Source: Methanosarcina sp. DH2
GTDB taxonomy: Archaea > Halobacteriota > Methanosarcinia > Methanosarcinales > Methanosarcinaceae
Assembly (NCBI RefSeq): GCF_020804225.1
Contig: NZ_WJBI01000019.1
Coordinates: 1 to 64,000, forward strand
Direction: 5' to 3'
DNA: 64,000 nucleotides
Below are positions 17,535 to 25,630 of the stretch, piece after piece. Below the pieces are notes generated by a model that saw only the letters and a program-made list of their open reading frames with translations, ran no database searches and had not been told where the DNA came from. How positions within the stretch are numbered: the stretch's first letter is position 1; each line of letters begins with the position of its first letter. The translations under genes were made by a program, and so were the position numbers.

Positions 17535-18607
17535 AGTCAGAGAGCAAAAAACCAGAATTCAGCAGGTGTTTTATCATTCCACCGGAAAAAGTTCCTTTCA
17601 TAACTTACTCAAAAAACGTTTTCATCCCGGTAACCAATATCTGCAGAAACCAGTGCGGTTACTGCGGCTTTCGGCGGGAGCCAGGACAGCCCGGAGCTCG
17701 GCTTATGAAGCCGGCAGAGGTTATTTCTATTCTTGAAAACGGGGTAAAGGCAGGGTGCACTGAAGCTCTCTTCACTTTCGGGGAGTATGCAGAGGAAGTG
17801 CCCGGATACAGTGCAATACTTGAAGGTCTCGGCTATTCTTCTACTCTTGAATATCTCCTTTTCCTCTGTGAATCTGCAATCGATATAGGAATTCTTCCCC
17901 ATACGAATGCAGGTATTATGACCTATTCCGAACTTAAAGCTTTAAAGCCCCTGAATGCCAGTATGGGGCTGATGCTTGAGAGCTCGGCAGTTCTGGATGC
18001 CCATAAAGACTGCCCCGGAAAAATTCCGGAACGCAGGCTTGAGACAATTCGGGATGCCGGAAAACTGGAAATTCCTTATACTACAGGCCTCCTTATAGGG
18101 ATAGGGGAAAGCAGGGATGATAGGATAGAGTCTCTTGAAGCAATTGCAGGCCTTCACGGGAAATACGGGCATATTCAGGAAGTAATTATTCAGAATTTTG
18201 CCCCTAAACCAGGGACTCCCATGGAAAACTTCCCTGAGCCAACTGTGGAAGAGATGATGGATGCGGTAGCTCTTGCAGCCCGGATCCTGCCGCGTGATGT
18301 GGCATTACAGGTTGCCCCGAATCTCATTGACCCAAAAGCCCTTATTGCAAAGGGAGTAACGGACCTTGGAGGTATATCCCCTCTTACAATTGATTGGATC
18401 AACCCCGAAGCCGAATGGCCGGATGTAAAGGCTCTGCAGGAAAAGCTCGGGGAAACCCCGCTCAAAGAACGCCTGCCAATCTACCCTCAGTACGTAAAAA
18501 AAGGGTGGTATTCGGAAAGAATAGGCAGCCTCATCGAGCAGCTCTCAGATAGGGACGGCTACAGGAAGCAGCCCGAAACAGAGAAACCGGAGGATTTAGA
18601 AAAATGA
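17531..18607 (+). CDS. cofG: FO synthase subunit 1 (7,8-didemethyl-8-hydroxy-5-deazariboflavin synthase, CofG)
   Basis: A 358-residue radical SAM enzyme with the cluster motif C38-x3-C42-x2-C45 (ICRNQCGYCGF). CofG completes the deazaflavin ring of FO from the adduct made by CofH, for coenzyme F420. Later conserved blocks are GLLIGIGESRDDRIESL and VIIQNFAPKPGTPM. The start is a TTG overlapping the stop of the flavoprotein by four bases (17531-17534); no better ATG precedes the cysteine motif. The stop in turn overlaps the cofH start by four bases. Length and motifs are normal. Confidence 0.95.
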   Translation: MKSESKKPEFSRCFIIPPEKVPFITYSKNVFIPVTNICRNQCGYCGFRREPGQPGARLMKPAEVISILENGVKAGCTEALFTFGEYAEEVPGYSAILEGLGYSSTLEYLLFLCESAIDIGILPHTNAGIMTYSELKALKPLNASMGLMLESSAVLDAHKDCPGKIPERRLETIRDAGKLEIPYTTGLLIGIGESRDDRIESLEAIAGLHGKYGHIQEVIIQNFAPKPGTPMENFPEPTVEEMMDAVALAARILPRDVALQVAPNLIDPKALIAKGVTDLGGISPLTIDWINPEAEWPDVKALQEKLGETPLKERLPIYPQYVKKGWYSERIGSLIEQLSDRDGYRKQPETEKPEDLEK

Positions 18608-19734
18608 ACAGCAAAATTCCCGACGACCTCATAGAACGCGCACATCAGGGAAGGAGCACAAAAGAAGATGCGCTCCTGCTCCTGGAGATACCCCCTTTTG
18701 AACTTTTCAGGTTTGCGGACGAACTCCGAGACCTTGCCGCAGGAGACACAGTCACCTACGTAGTCAACAGAAATATTAATTTCACAAGCCGATGCGTAGG
18801 TACGTGCGGTTTCTGTGCATTTAGAGATAACAACGGGTACCTGTTGAACCTGGAAGAGATCATGGGAAAGGTCAGGGAGGCTGAGCAGGTAAAAGCAACC
18901 GAAGTCTGTATTCAGGGAGGGCTGCTTCCGGATGTTGGGCTGGACTTCTACCTTGGAATTGTAGAAGCCATAAAGGCCGAGTTCCCGGAAATGCATATCC
19001 ATGCCTTCTCCCCAATGGAAGTCCTACATGCTTCCCGTATCAGCGGCGTGAAGGTAAGTGAATCCCTTGCAAGGCTGAAACGAAGCGGGCTTGATACGAT
19101 GCCCGGAACTGCCGCCGAGATTCTTTCTGACCGTGTGAGGGAAATAATCTGCCCTGCAAAACTCAGTACCTCGGAATGGATTGAAGTGGTCAGACAGGCA
19201 CATGCTGCAGGAATTCCTACCACTGCAACCATGATGTACGGGCATGTCGAAACTCCGGAAGAAAGAATTGAGCACATGCTAACTATCAGGGAAATTCAGA
19301 AGGAGACCGGTGGAATTACCGAATTTGTGCCCCTGCCTTTTATGCCTTATAACAACCCTGTCGGAGAAAAAATGATCAGTGAAGGCAGGTACGCAACTCC
19401 TGGCCTTGATGATCTGAAAATTTATGCTATTTCTCGTATTCTTCTTCACGGGCATGTAGATAATATACAGGCAAGCTGGGTAAAACTCGGAAAGAAGCTT
19501 GCCCAATTTGCTCTCCATTGCGGCGCAAACGACCTAGGAGGCACGCTTATGGAAGAAAGCATCTCCAGATTGGCAGGAGCCTCTCACGGAGAAAGTATCT
19601 CTGTTGAAGAACTGGAATGGATGATCCACGGAGCCGGCAGGGTCCCTAAAGAAAGGACAACCCTGTACATGGGAGCGCATGAACTGGCTTCCAGAAACCA
19701 TGGAAGGGTTGCCGGATGCAGAGTTTTCGAATAA
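18604..19734 (+). CDS. cofH: FO synthase subunit 2 (5-amino-6-(D-ribitylamino)uracil--tyrosine hydroxybenzyl transferase, CofH)
   Basis: A 376-residue radical SAM enzyme with C64-x3-C68-x2-C71 (RCVGTCGFCAF). CofH generates a tyrosine-derived fragment and joins it to 5-amino-6-ribitylaminouracil, the step before CofG. Conserved family blocks are visible: TEVCIQGGLLPD, HAFSPMEV, MYGHVETPEERIEHM, LPFMPYNNPVGE and CGANDLGGTLMEE. The ATG overlaps the cofG stop by four bases. A close paralogue follows 56 bases downstream. Confidence 0.95.
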   Translation: MNSKIPDDLIERAHQGRSTKEDALLLLEIPPFELFRFADELRDLAAGDTVTYVVNRNINFTSRCVGTCGFCAFRDNNGYLLNLEEIMGKVREAEQVKATEVCIQGGLLPDVGLDFYLGIVEAIKAEFPEMHIHAFSPMEVLHASRISGVKVSESLARLKRSGLDTMPGTAAEILSDRVREIICPAKLSTSEWIEVVRQAHAAGIPTTATMMYGHVETPEERIEHMLTIREIQKETGGITEFVPLPFMPYNNPVGEKMISEGRYATPGLDDLKIYAISRILLHGHVDNIQASWVKLGKKLAQFALHCGANDLGGTLMEESISRLAGASHGESISVEELEWMIHGAGRVPKERTTLYMGAHELASRNHGRVAGCRVFE

Positions 19735-19790
19735 GCCGGACAGCCAGGTAACAGTCAGGGAAATTATGGAATTTTAAAAAGGATGATCGG

Positions 19791-20945
19791 ATGTACACGA
19801 AAAAACCGACAACTCCAGAAGACGTGATTGAGAGGGCATATCAGGGAAAATGTACTAAAGAAGATGCCCTCCTCCTGCTTGAAGGAAACCCGTTTGAGCT
19901 ATTTGAGCTCGCTAATGATCTGCGCGCCAGTACGGTAGGCGACACTGTCAGCTATGTGGTGAACAGGAATATCTATATTACAAACAAATGCGTCGGAAAC
20001 TGCGGATTCTGCGCATACAGGACAGAGAAAGGATATATACTGAGCGTCGAAGAGATCCTGAAAAAAACGGAGGAAGCCAGAAAAGCCGGAGCTGTGGAAG
20101 TCTGCGTCCAGGGTGGGTATACCCCCGAAACTGACATGGAGTTCTATCTTGAGATTATCGAATCAATAAAAGCCGAATTTCCTGACATGTGTATTCATGG
20201 CCTTTCCCCCATGGAAATAAATTATGCAGCAGAAATCTCAGGCATGTCCGTTGAAGAAGCCCTGCGCAGGCTTAAAAAAAGTGGGCTTGACTCCCTCACC
20301 GGGACTTCAGCCGAGATTCTTTCCGACAGGGTAAGAAAAATTATCTGCTCTGGAAAAATCAATACGTGGCAGTGGATCGACACCATAACTGCAGCACATA
20401 AAGCCGGGATTTCCACTAATGCCACTATTATGTACGGGCATGTCGAAACGCTGGAAGAGAGACTGGATCACGTTTTTACCATCCGTGAGATCCAGAAAGA
20501 GACAGGAGGGTTTTCGGAACTTATTCCAATGTCCTTTTTGCCCTACAATAACCCGATAGGGGAGAAGATGCTGTCATCCGGAAAGTTCTCAAGCACAGGG
20601 CTTGAAGACCTGCAGCTCATAGCCATTTCCCGCGTAATCCTGCATACCCATATCAATAACATCCAGGCCACATGGGTAAAATTGGGAAAAAAGCTCGCCC
20701 AGGTAGCCCTCCAGTGTGGAGCAAACGACCTGGGAGGTACGCTCATCGAAGACCAGATCTCTACAGCATCCGGAGGCAGCCATGGGGAATACGTATCTCC
20801 GGCAGAATTTGAGTGGATGATAAAAGGGGCAGGAAGGATTCCCATGCAGAGGGATACCCTTTACCGGAAGGTCGATCCGCGGTTTTCGGGACCTGAAGGA
20901 CTGCTTCCTGGTTATGAAAGAGCGGAAATAGGCAGCAAGGAATAA
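19791..20945 (+). CDS. cofH2: Second CofH paralogue
   Basis: A 384-residue radical SAM protein closely similar to the preceding CofH over its whole length. It has C67-x3-C71-x2-C74 (KCVGNCGFCAY) and the same blocks (VEVCVQGGYTPE, HGLSPMEI, MYGHVETLEERLDHV, LPYNNPIGEKM, CGANDLGGTLIED). It arose by tandem duplication. Two cofH copies are common in Methanosarcina. Whether both make FO or one has a shifted substrate is not known from sequence; all obvious catalytic cysteines are kept. The C-terminal about 20 residues differ most from the first copy. Confidence 0.9.
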   Translation: MYTKKPTTPEDVIERAYQGKCTKEDALLLLEGNPFELFELANDLRASTVGDTVSYVVNRNIYITNKCVGNCGFCAYRTEKGYILSVEEILKKTEEARKAGAVEVCVQGGYTPETDMEFYLEIIESIKAEFPDMCIHGLSPMEINYAAEISGMSVEEALRRLKKSGLDSLTGTSAEILSDRVRKIICSGKINTWQWIDTITAAHKAGISTNATIMYGHVETLEERLDHVFTIREIQKETGGFSELIPMSFLPYNNPIGEKMLSSGKFSSTGLEDLQLIAISRVILHTHINNIQATWVKLGKKLAQVALQCGANDLGGTLIEDQISTASGGSHGEYVSPAEFEWMIKGAGRIPMQRDTLYRKVDPRFSGPEGLLPGYERAEIGSKE

Positions 20946-21044
20946 GAAACCTGAAAACGGAATTCCTCTAAAAAATTCCTCTGAAAGAGTTCCCCTGAGA
21001 CAAAATGAGGAAAATACGAAAAACGAAAATGTGCAGGAGTCCAG

Positions 21045-21671
21045 ATGAGAGCCGTAATCCCCTATAAGAAAGCCAGCGCAAAATCAAGGCTGTCGCCTGT
21101 CCTTAGCCTGGAAGAAAGGGAAGAGTTCGTAGAACTCATGCTGAACCAGGTAATTGATTCTCTCAAGGAAACCGGAATCGAAAAAATTGACATTCTCAGC
21201 CCTTCGGCCTACGGACTTGAAGGAATGAAGAAAGCAAGAGTCTTGCTGGATGAAAAAGACCTGAATGAAGCCCTTAACAGATACCTCAAAGAGGCCGGAG
21301 AGCCTATCTTTATTGTTATGGCTGATCTGCCTCTTCTTTCTCCGGACCATATAAAAGGGATAACTTCAACTAAAAAGGATATATGTATCGTCCCCGGGAA
21401 AGGCGGAGGTACGAATGCCCTGTTTATAAAGAATCCCTCTAATTATAGAGTAAAATATTACGGTTCAAGCTTTCTGACTCACTGTTCTATTGCAACAGCT
21501 TCCGGGCAAGACTTCGAAATCTATGACTCCTTCCTGGCCGGCACGGATATAGATGAACCTGAAGATCTAGTAGAGCTTCTCATACATGGAAAAGGGGCTG
21601 CAAAAGACTATATTAACCGAAAATTCAAACTCGATGTCAGCAGAGGAAGGGTCGGACTGGTTCCAGTTTGA
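21045..21671 (+). CDS. cofC: 2-phospho-L-lactate guanylyltransferase (CofC)
   Basis: A 208-residue nucleotidyltransferase-fold enzyme beginning MRAVIPYKKASAKSRLSPVL, the GTP-binding signature with the key lysine and arginine. It also has IFIVMADLPLLSPDHI (metal-binding aspartate) and IVPGKGGGTNALFIKNP. It activates 2-phospholactate (or phosphoenolpyruvate) with GTP for transfer to FO, so the operon carries the ring-forming steps and the side-chain activation step of F420 synthesis. A 99-base gap separates it from the second cofH; AGGAGTCCAG just before the ATG is a good ribosome site. Confidence 0.95.
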   Translation: MRAVIPYKKASAKSRLSPVLSLEEREEFVELMLNQVIDSLKETGIEKIDILSPSAYGLEGMKKARVLLDEKDLNEALNRYLKEAGEPIFIVMADLPLLSPDHIKGITSTKKDICIVPGKGGGTNALFIKNPSNYRVKYYGSSFLTHCSIATASGQDFEIYDSFLAGTDIDEPEDLVELLIHGKGAAKDYINRKFKLDVSRGRVGLVPV

Positions 21672-22276
21672 ACCCTTATAGGGAAGTGCTCCCATCAGTT
21701 AGTCTGGCGGCCCTTTCCAACAAAGAACTGGAAAAATGATTTGAAATATAAAAACTAAAGAAGAAAAATAAACTAAGAAAAAGCATTTTGATTATTTATT
21801 CTTCTTTATTTGCATAGCTACGGAAGTCTGAAATTATAAATTCTTTCTTCTGTTTGCTTTCATTTTCTCTTTTATCTTATGGCTCTTTTTTCTCCCCTTT
21901 TACAAAATCGAATTTCCGTTTTTTTCTGTCCGCGCCTCACGTGGCTGTAGTCGACCTGCCTCAAATAAATTATTCTTAATCTGCAAACCAGTTTTCAGTC
22001 CGGACAAATACTGCCCTTAATCTGCAAACCGGTATTCAATTCACATGGTAAGGCCCTCAACCAGTCTGTCTGGCGGCTCTTCAAAAAAAGAACTAAGTAG
22101 AGGAGAGAGTGAAGTAGAACGAAAAAGAGGCTTGAAAAAATAGTGAAAAGCAATAAATAGACGTGAAAAATCATTTTTTTCAGGTTTTCTATCCAAAATT
22201 TTAAATAAATCATCTTTATTAAACTATGAACGAAAAAACGAATGATTCATTGATACTAATAGTCTTTAATTCTTGA
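21672..22276. repeat. Gene-free region with short direct repeats and two CCAG-type hairpins
   Basis: A 25-base unit beginning CTTAATCTGCAAACC occurs at 21975-21999 and 22016-22040. The 16-base hairpin element (Y)CAG-N5-CTGGCGG occurs at 21695-21710 and 22061-22076, each followed by C(C/T)CTT and a shared AAAGAACT. No coding sequence is supported; the open frame at 21995-22213 on the minus strand is low-complexity. Confidence 0.6.
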
Positions 22277-22954
22277 ATGGATAAGCTCGATTTTATGGAA
22301 TCAGCAAAATTCGGGAAGGCTATTCCCAGGATAGGTGAGCCTGTGAGATCTTTTACAGATGAAGAAAGAGAGGTCATAAGAAGAAAAATTATGGATCGCG
22401 GAAAGGACTGCTTTGCCAGATACGGGATTAAGAAAACAGGCATTGAGGATCTTACCGAAGGTCTGGGAATCTCAAAGAGTTCTTTCTATTCTTTTTTTAA
22501 TAGCAAAGAGGATCTCTTTCTCCAGATTTTTAAAGAGGAGCAGGAAGTTTTAAAGGACAGCATACTAGAAAGTTCCTTCCTGAAATATAGGTCTGAACCT
22601 GATAAAGCTATCAGGGCTTATCTCTGGTATGTTTTGCATGTTGTGGATAATCACCCAATCTGGAGAAAAGTTTTAATCGAGAAAGAACATCTTGAGCTGA
22701 TAATTTCCCGGTCCTCTGAGGAAGAAATTAAAAATATTCGTAGAAACAATGTGTCAATAATTCTTCCTTTTTTTGAAGAGTGGGCAGCCGCCGGGCTTCT
22801 TATTGACAAACCTGCCAGGATCCTTGCCGCAACCACACAGGCCGTCCTTTCCCTTCTCCATTTCAGGAACGAAATCGAGAAAGACGATTTTCCTGAAGTT
22901 ATGGACACTTTTATTGACCTGCTGGCAAATAATATTACGAAAAAAGGTATATAG
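22277..22954 (+). CDS. TetR/AcrR-family transcriptional regulator
   Basis: A 225-residue regulator. After about 25 residues of leader, the helix-turn-helix occupies about residues 35-80 (IMDRGKDCFARYGIKKTGIEDLTEGLGISKSSFYSFFNSKEDLF, read in parts), ending in the typical SFYSFFNSKEDLF recognition-helix sequence. The C-terminal two thirds are the usual variable helical ligand-binding domain. It stands between cofC and the ferredoxin-geranylgeranyl reductase pair in the same direction, so either could be its target. The ligand is unknown; fatty or isoprenoid molecules are frequent ligands of this family. Confidence 0.92.
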   Translation: MDKLDFMESAKFGKAIPRIGEPVRSFTDEEREVIRRKIMDRGKDCFARYGIKKTGIEDLTEGLGISKSSFYSFFNSKEDLFLQIFKEEQEVLKDSILESSFLKYRSEPDKAIRAYLWYVLHVVDNHPIWRKVLIEKEHLELIISRSSEEEIKNIRRNNVSIILPFFEEWAAAGLLIDKPARILAATTQAVLSLLHFRNEIEKDDFPEVMDTFIDLLANNITKKGI

Positions 22955-23538
22955 ATCCAGGGCATGAGTTTTAAGGAACAGAAGCCTCCTACTTAGTATA
23001 AATTAATAGAATTTTCTTCGAAGGTAAAAATATAATTTGTGAAGATATATCATAAATAATTTTATACTAAAGCGATTGCATCAAATATTGCTTTCTGAAG
23101 AGAGTTAACATACTAAAAAATATACTACGGGTTAATAATGAAATGTATCATAAAGGTAACTGAAGGAGAATTCTATAATGAGTGCATTGGCACAGTAGCC
23201 AATAACTTTAAAGTACATAAATACAATAATTGTGGAAACTGATTCGAAAAAATAAATTATATTAAGCAGATAGATCTGAATTCGAAGATTACCTTTCTCA
23301 AAAAGAAATTTAAGTAATAGTAAATAGATCTTAAGAGCCAGAAAAGATTTATTAACAGAATGTTATTTCCGAAAGCATTGTAATCAAAAAAGAGATATTC
23401 AGGAATTATATAAAAGTCATTAGTTTAAATAATGCGGCATTATATTGGTGAGTCTTTCGATTCTCGCCAAATTATTTGCAAGAGATTGTGTCTGCTGTTA
23501 AAGATCATGATTTACCTTTAAAAGTTACAGGTGAGCTG
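22955..23538. other. Gene-poor region upstream of the lipid reductase operon
   Basis: AT-rich. A 34-codon open frame at 23138-23242 (starts MKCIIKVTEGEFYNECIG) has no ribosome site worth the name and no known relatives that I recognise. GGCATTATATTGGTGAG near 23433 may be part of the promoter for the ferredoxin/reductase pair. Nothing else is supported. Confidence 0.4.
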
Positions 23539-23715
23539 GTGAGCATCAACATAAACAGATATAAATGTGGATATTGTGGGGCCTGTGTGGGAGTCTGCCC
23601 TAAAGGAGCACTCGAACTTGTGGAAACCTGGATTGAAGTAGATGAAAATGTCTGTATCGTGTGCGGGATATGCGATCGCATCTGCCCTGTAGGAGCAATT
23701 GAGGTAATGAAATGA
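23539..23715 (+). CDS. Small 2x[4Fe-4S] ferredoxin of the geranylgeranyl reductase
   Basis: A 58-residue ferredoxin with C10-x2-C13-x2-C16-x3-C20 and C39-x2-C42-x2-C45-x3-C49, each followed by P. GTG at 23539 is preferred as start because GGTGAG precedes it and the first cysteine then falls near residue 10, as in its relatives. The open frame extends to TTG at 23476, adding 21 unconserved residues. The stop overlaps the reductase ATG by four bases. In Methanosarcina acetivorans the ferredoxin adjacent to this reductase is needed for complete saturation of archaeal lipids in a heterologous host. Confidence 0.88.
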   Translation: MSININRYKCGYCGACVGVCPKGALELVETWIEVDENVCIVCGICDRICPVGAIEVMK

Positions 23716-24935
23716 AGGACATGTATGATGTTCTGGTGATAGGAGCCGGCCCTGCAGGCTCCATTGCTGCTAAAACAGCAGCTGAGAAAGGGCTTGATGT
23801 ACTTTTAATTGAAAAACGCCAGGAAATAGGTGATCCTGTACGCTGTGCCGAAGGCGTAAACAAAGAGTTTCTTAAAAAACATCTAGAGATCGACAAACGG
23901 TGGATCTGTGCTGACCTTAAAGGTTCCTGTATTTACTCTCCGGACGGTACAAAAATAGAGATGGCTGAGGAACTCTCCGGAGGAGAGGTCGGCTATGTAC
24001 TCGAGAGAAAGGTCTTTGACCGTGCCCTTGCGGAGCAGGCTGCGAAGGCCGGAGCTGAGGTCAGGGTAAAGACAAGAGCTACAGGTCTTATCATTGAAGA
24101 CGATTTCGTAAAAGGGGCCAGGCTCATGCATCTCGGGAAAGAGTACGATGTGCGTGCCAAAATAGTAATAGGGGCTGATGGAGTCGAATCAAAGGTGGGC
24201 AGGTGGGCAGGGATTGACACAGCCCTGAAACCCGTAGATATCGAGACCTGTGCCCAGTACCTTATCGCAGGCACGGATATAGACCAGGAGCACTGTGAGT
24301 TCTACATAGGAAATGAGATCGCACCCGGGGGGTATGTCTGGATATTTCCTAAAGGAGAAGGAAAAGCCAATGTGGGAATCGGAATTCTGGGAAGTAAGAT
24401 GGGGAAATTCAAACAGAGACCGGTCGACCATCTGAACGATTTCCTGCAGAAAAGGTTTCCGGATGCCCGGATAGTTGAGATGGTTTTCGGCGGAGTCCCG
24501 GTGTCAGGCAGCATCGAGAAAACTTCAGCTAACGGGCTGATGCTTATAGGAGACGCTGCACGTCAGTCAGACCCTATTACAGGCGGAGGGATTCTCAACG
24601 CCATGGATGCAGGTAAGATGGCTGGAGAAGCTGCTTACACAGCTATATCCGCAGGAGATGTCTCACTGGGAAAGCTTGAAGAGGTCTATGAAAAAAGGTG
24701 GAGAGCTACAATAGGACATGACATTGACATGAGCCTTATCGTTAAGAACTGCTTTATCAACCTTTCCGACGATGACCTTGACTCGCTTGCTCATTCATTA
24801 AAAGACGTAAAATTCGAGAGAATGAGCCTCCTGGATCTGTTACAGGCTCTCTTCAAAGCCAATAAAAAGCTGCTCTGGGATCTTCGCATACTTTTTAAGG
24901 ATGCAGCAAAAGAAGTAATAAAGAACAGAACATAA
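23712..24935 (+). CDS. Digeranylgeranylglycerophospholipid reductase
   Basis: A 407-residue FAD enzyme of the geranylgeranyl reductase family. It reduces the double bonds of the geranylgeranyl chains in archaeal ether lipids. Motifs are GAGPAGS (dinucleotide binding, about residues 10-16), the family signature RCAEGV near residue 41 ([13 protein letters not shown]), [14 protein letters not shown] and [22 protein letters not shown] (FAD contact and active site). The length is normal. It is translationally coupled to its ferredoxin and ends the transcription unit with a strong terminator. It could also act on other prenyl chains such as menaquinone-like lipids, but the membrane lipids are the established substrate. 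Confidence 0.94.
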   Translation: MKDMYDVLVIGAGPAGSIAAKTAAEKGLDVLLIEKRQEIGDPVRCAEGVNKEFLKKHLEIDKRWICADLKGSCIYSPDGTKIEMAEELSGGEVGYVLERKVFDRALAEQAAKAGAEVRVKTRATGLIIEDDFVKGARLMHLGKEYDVRAKIVIGADGVESKVGRWAGIDTALKPVDIETCAQYLIAGTDIDQEHCEFYIGNEIAPGGYVWIFPKGEGKANVGIGILGSKMGKFKQRPVDHLNDFLQKRFPDARIVEMVFGGVPVSGSIEKTSANGLMLIGDAARQSDPITGGGILNAMDAGKMAGEAAYTAISAGDVSLGKLEEVYEKRWRATIGHDIDMSLIVKNCFINLSDDDLDSLAHSLKDVKFERMSLLDLLQALFKANKKLLWDLRILFKDAAKEVIKNRT

Positions 24936-24961
24936 TGCCTGAAAAACAGGCATCTTTTTTT
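24935..24961 (+). terminator. Hairpin terminator after geranylgeranyl reductase
   Basis: ATGCCTG-AAAAA-CAGGCAT, a perfect 7-bp stem, followed by C and seven T residues. It directly follows the reductase stop codon. Confidence 0.85.
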
Positions 24962-25052
24962 CTATTGTTCTTTTTTGAGGCCTTTTAAAGGAAAAATTCT
25001 TTCTCTAAATTTTACTTTTCCCAGGTTACCCGAATTTTTTCACGTAATCTTA

Positions 25053-25296
25053 ACTTCCCGAGTTTCGCTTCGGGATCACAGGAAATCGAAGATTTTCTGG
25101 GAGTTGCACTGCAAGTGCAACAGCACGAGGTCTGTTTCACTCGCTTCGCTCGCTCAAGCGGACTAATTTATAAAATCACAGATTTTACTTCCCGAATTGC
25201 GCTTCGGGATCACAGGAAATCAGAGATTTTCTGGGAGTTGCGATGTAATCGCAACAGTACGCTGTCCTTTTCGCTTCGCTCAAGAGGACTAAATTA
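25053..25296. repeat. Two tandem copies of a two-hairpin repeat
   Basis: Copy 1 (25053-25167) and copy 2 (25187-25296) share CTTCCCGA..GCTTCGGGATCACAGG at the 5' side and GCTCAAGxGGACTAA at the 3' side. The central hairpin differs by paired changes: GTTGCACT/AGTGCAAC in copy 1 and GTTGCGAT/ATCGCAAC in copy 2. The 3' hairpin (GTCTGTTT/AAGCGGAC and GTCCTTTT/AAGAGGAC) also varies in a compensating way. Shorter relatives lie at 37114-37168 and 37228-37255. The function is unknown. Confidence 0.8.
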
Positions 25297-25630
25297 AAGA
25301 TATTACTGCGCAAAACACTCTTTTTCATCTTTATTTTTACTTCTTTTTTGACGAACCGTCAGATAAGCTGGCAGAGTATTTTATAAGTGTGAGTTGAAAA
25401 GCAGTTTCCGGGGATAAGAAATTGCTTTTCTGCCATGGAATGTAGTTTCTCCGTAGCATCTATCATGGCAGGGCGGCTGTAGCTCTCCGAGGTGCGGGAG
25501 AGGACATAAAAATATGTATTTTCGCATATTCGTAAATATCAACTGACTGGTCAGGAATTGCTGTCCAGCTTCGCTCAGTTAACTCTTCATTCCATTTTTG
25601 CTTGAAGCTGAAAAGGGGTATTACTGAAAA
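25297..25630. other. Three consecutive hairpins between convergent genes
   Basis: No coding sequence. A 13-bp stem (25396-25408 with 25418-25430, one G-U), a 7-bp stem TGCCATG/CATGGCA (25431-25437 with 25464-25470) and a 6-bp stem CTCTCC/GGAGAG (25483-25488 with 25497-25502) follow one another. A CCAG-type hairpin element is at 25366-25381 (minus). It may be a structured RNA or the 3' end of trkH transcripts. Confidence 0.5.

Noticed and set aside
22955-23538. 34-codon frame MKCIIKVTEGEFYN... at 23138-23242
   Set aside because: Too short and without ribosome site or known relatives; kept only as a note in the intergenic entry.
25021-25300. Short plus-strand frames with repeated H-R-K-S-(K/E)-I-F-W-E-L
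   Set aside because: They are translations of the two-hairpin repeat, with substitutions that follow base pairing and not codons.
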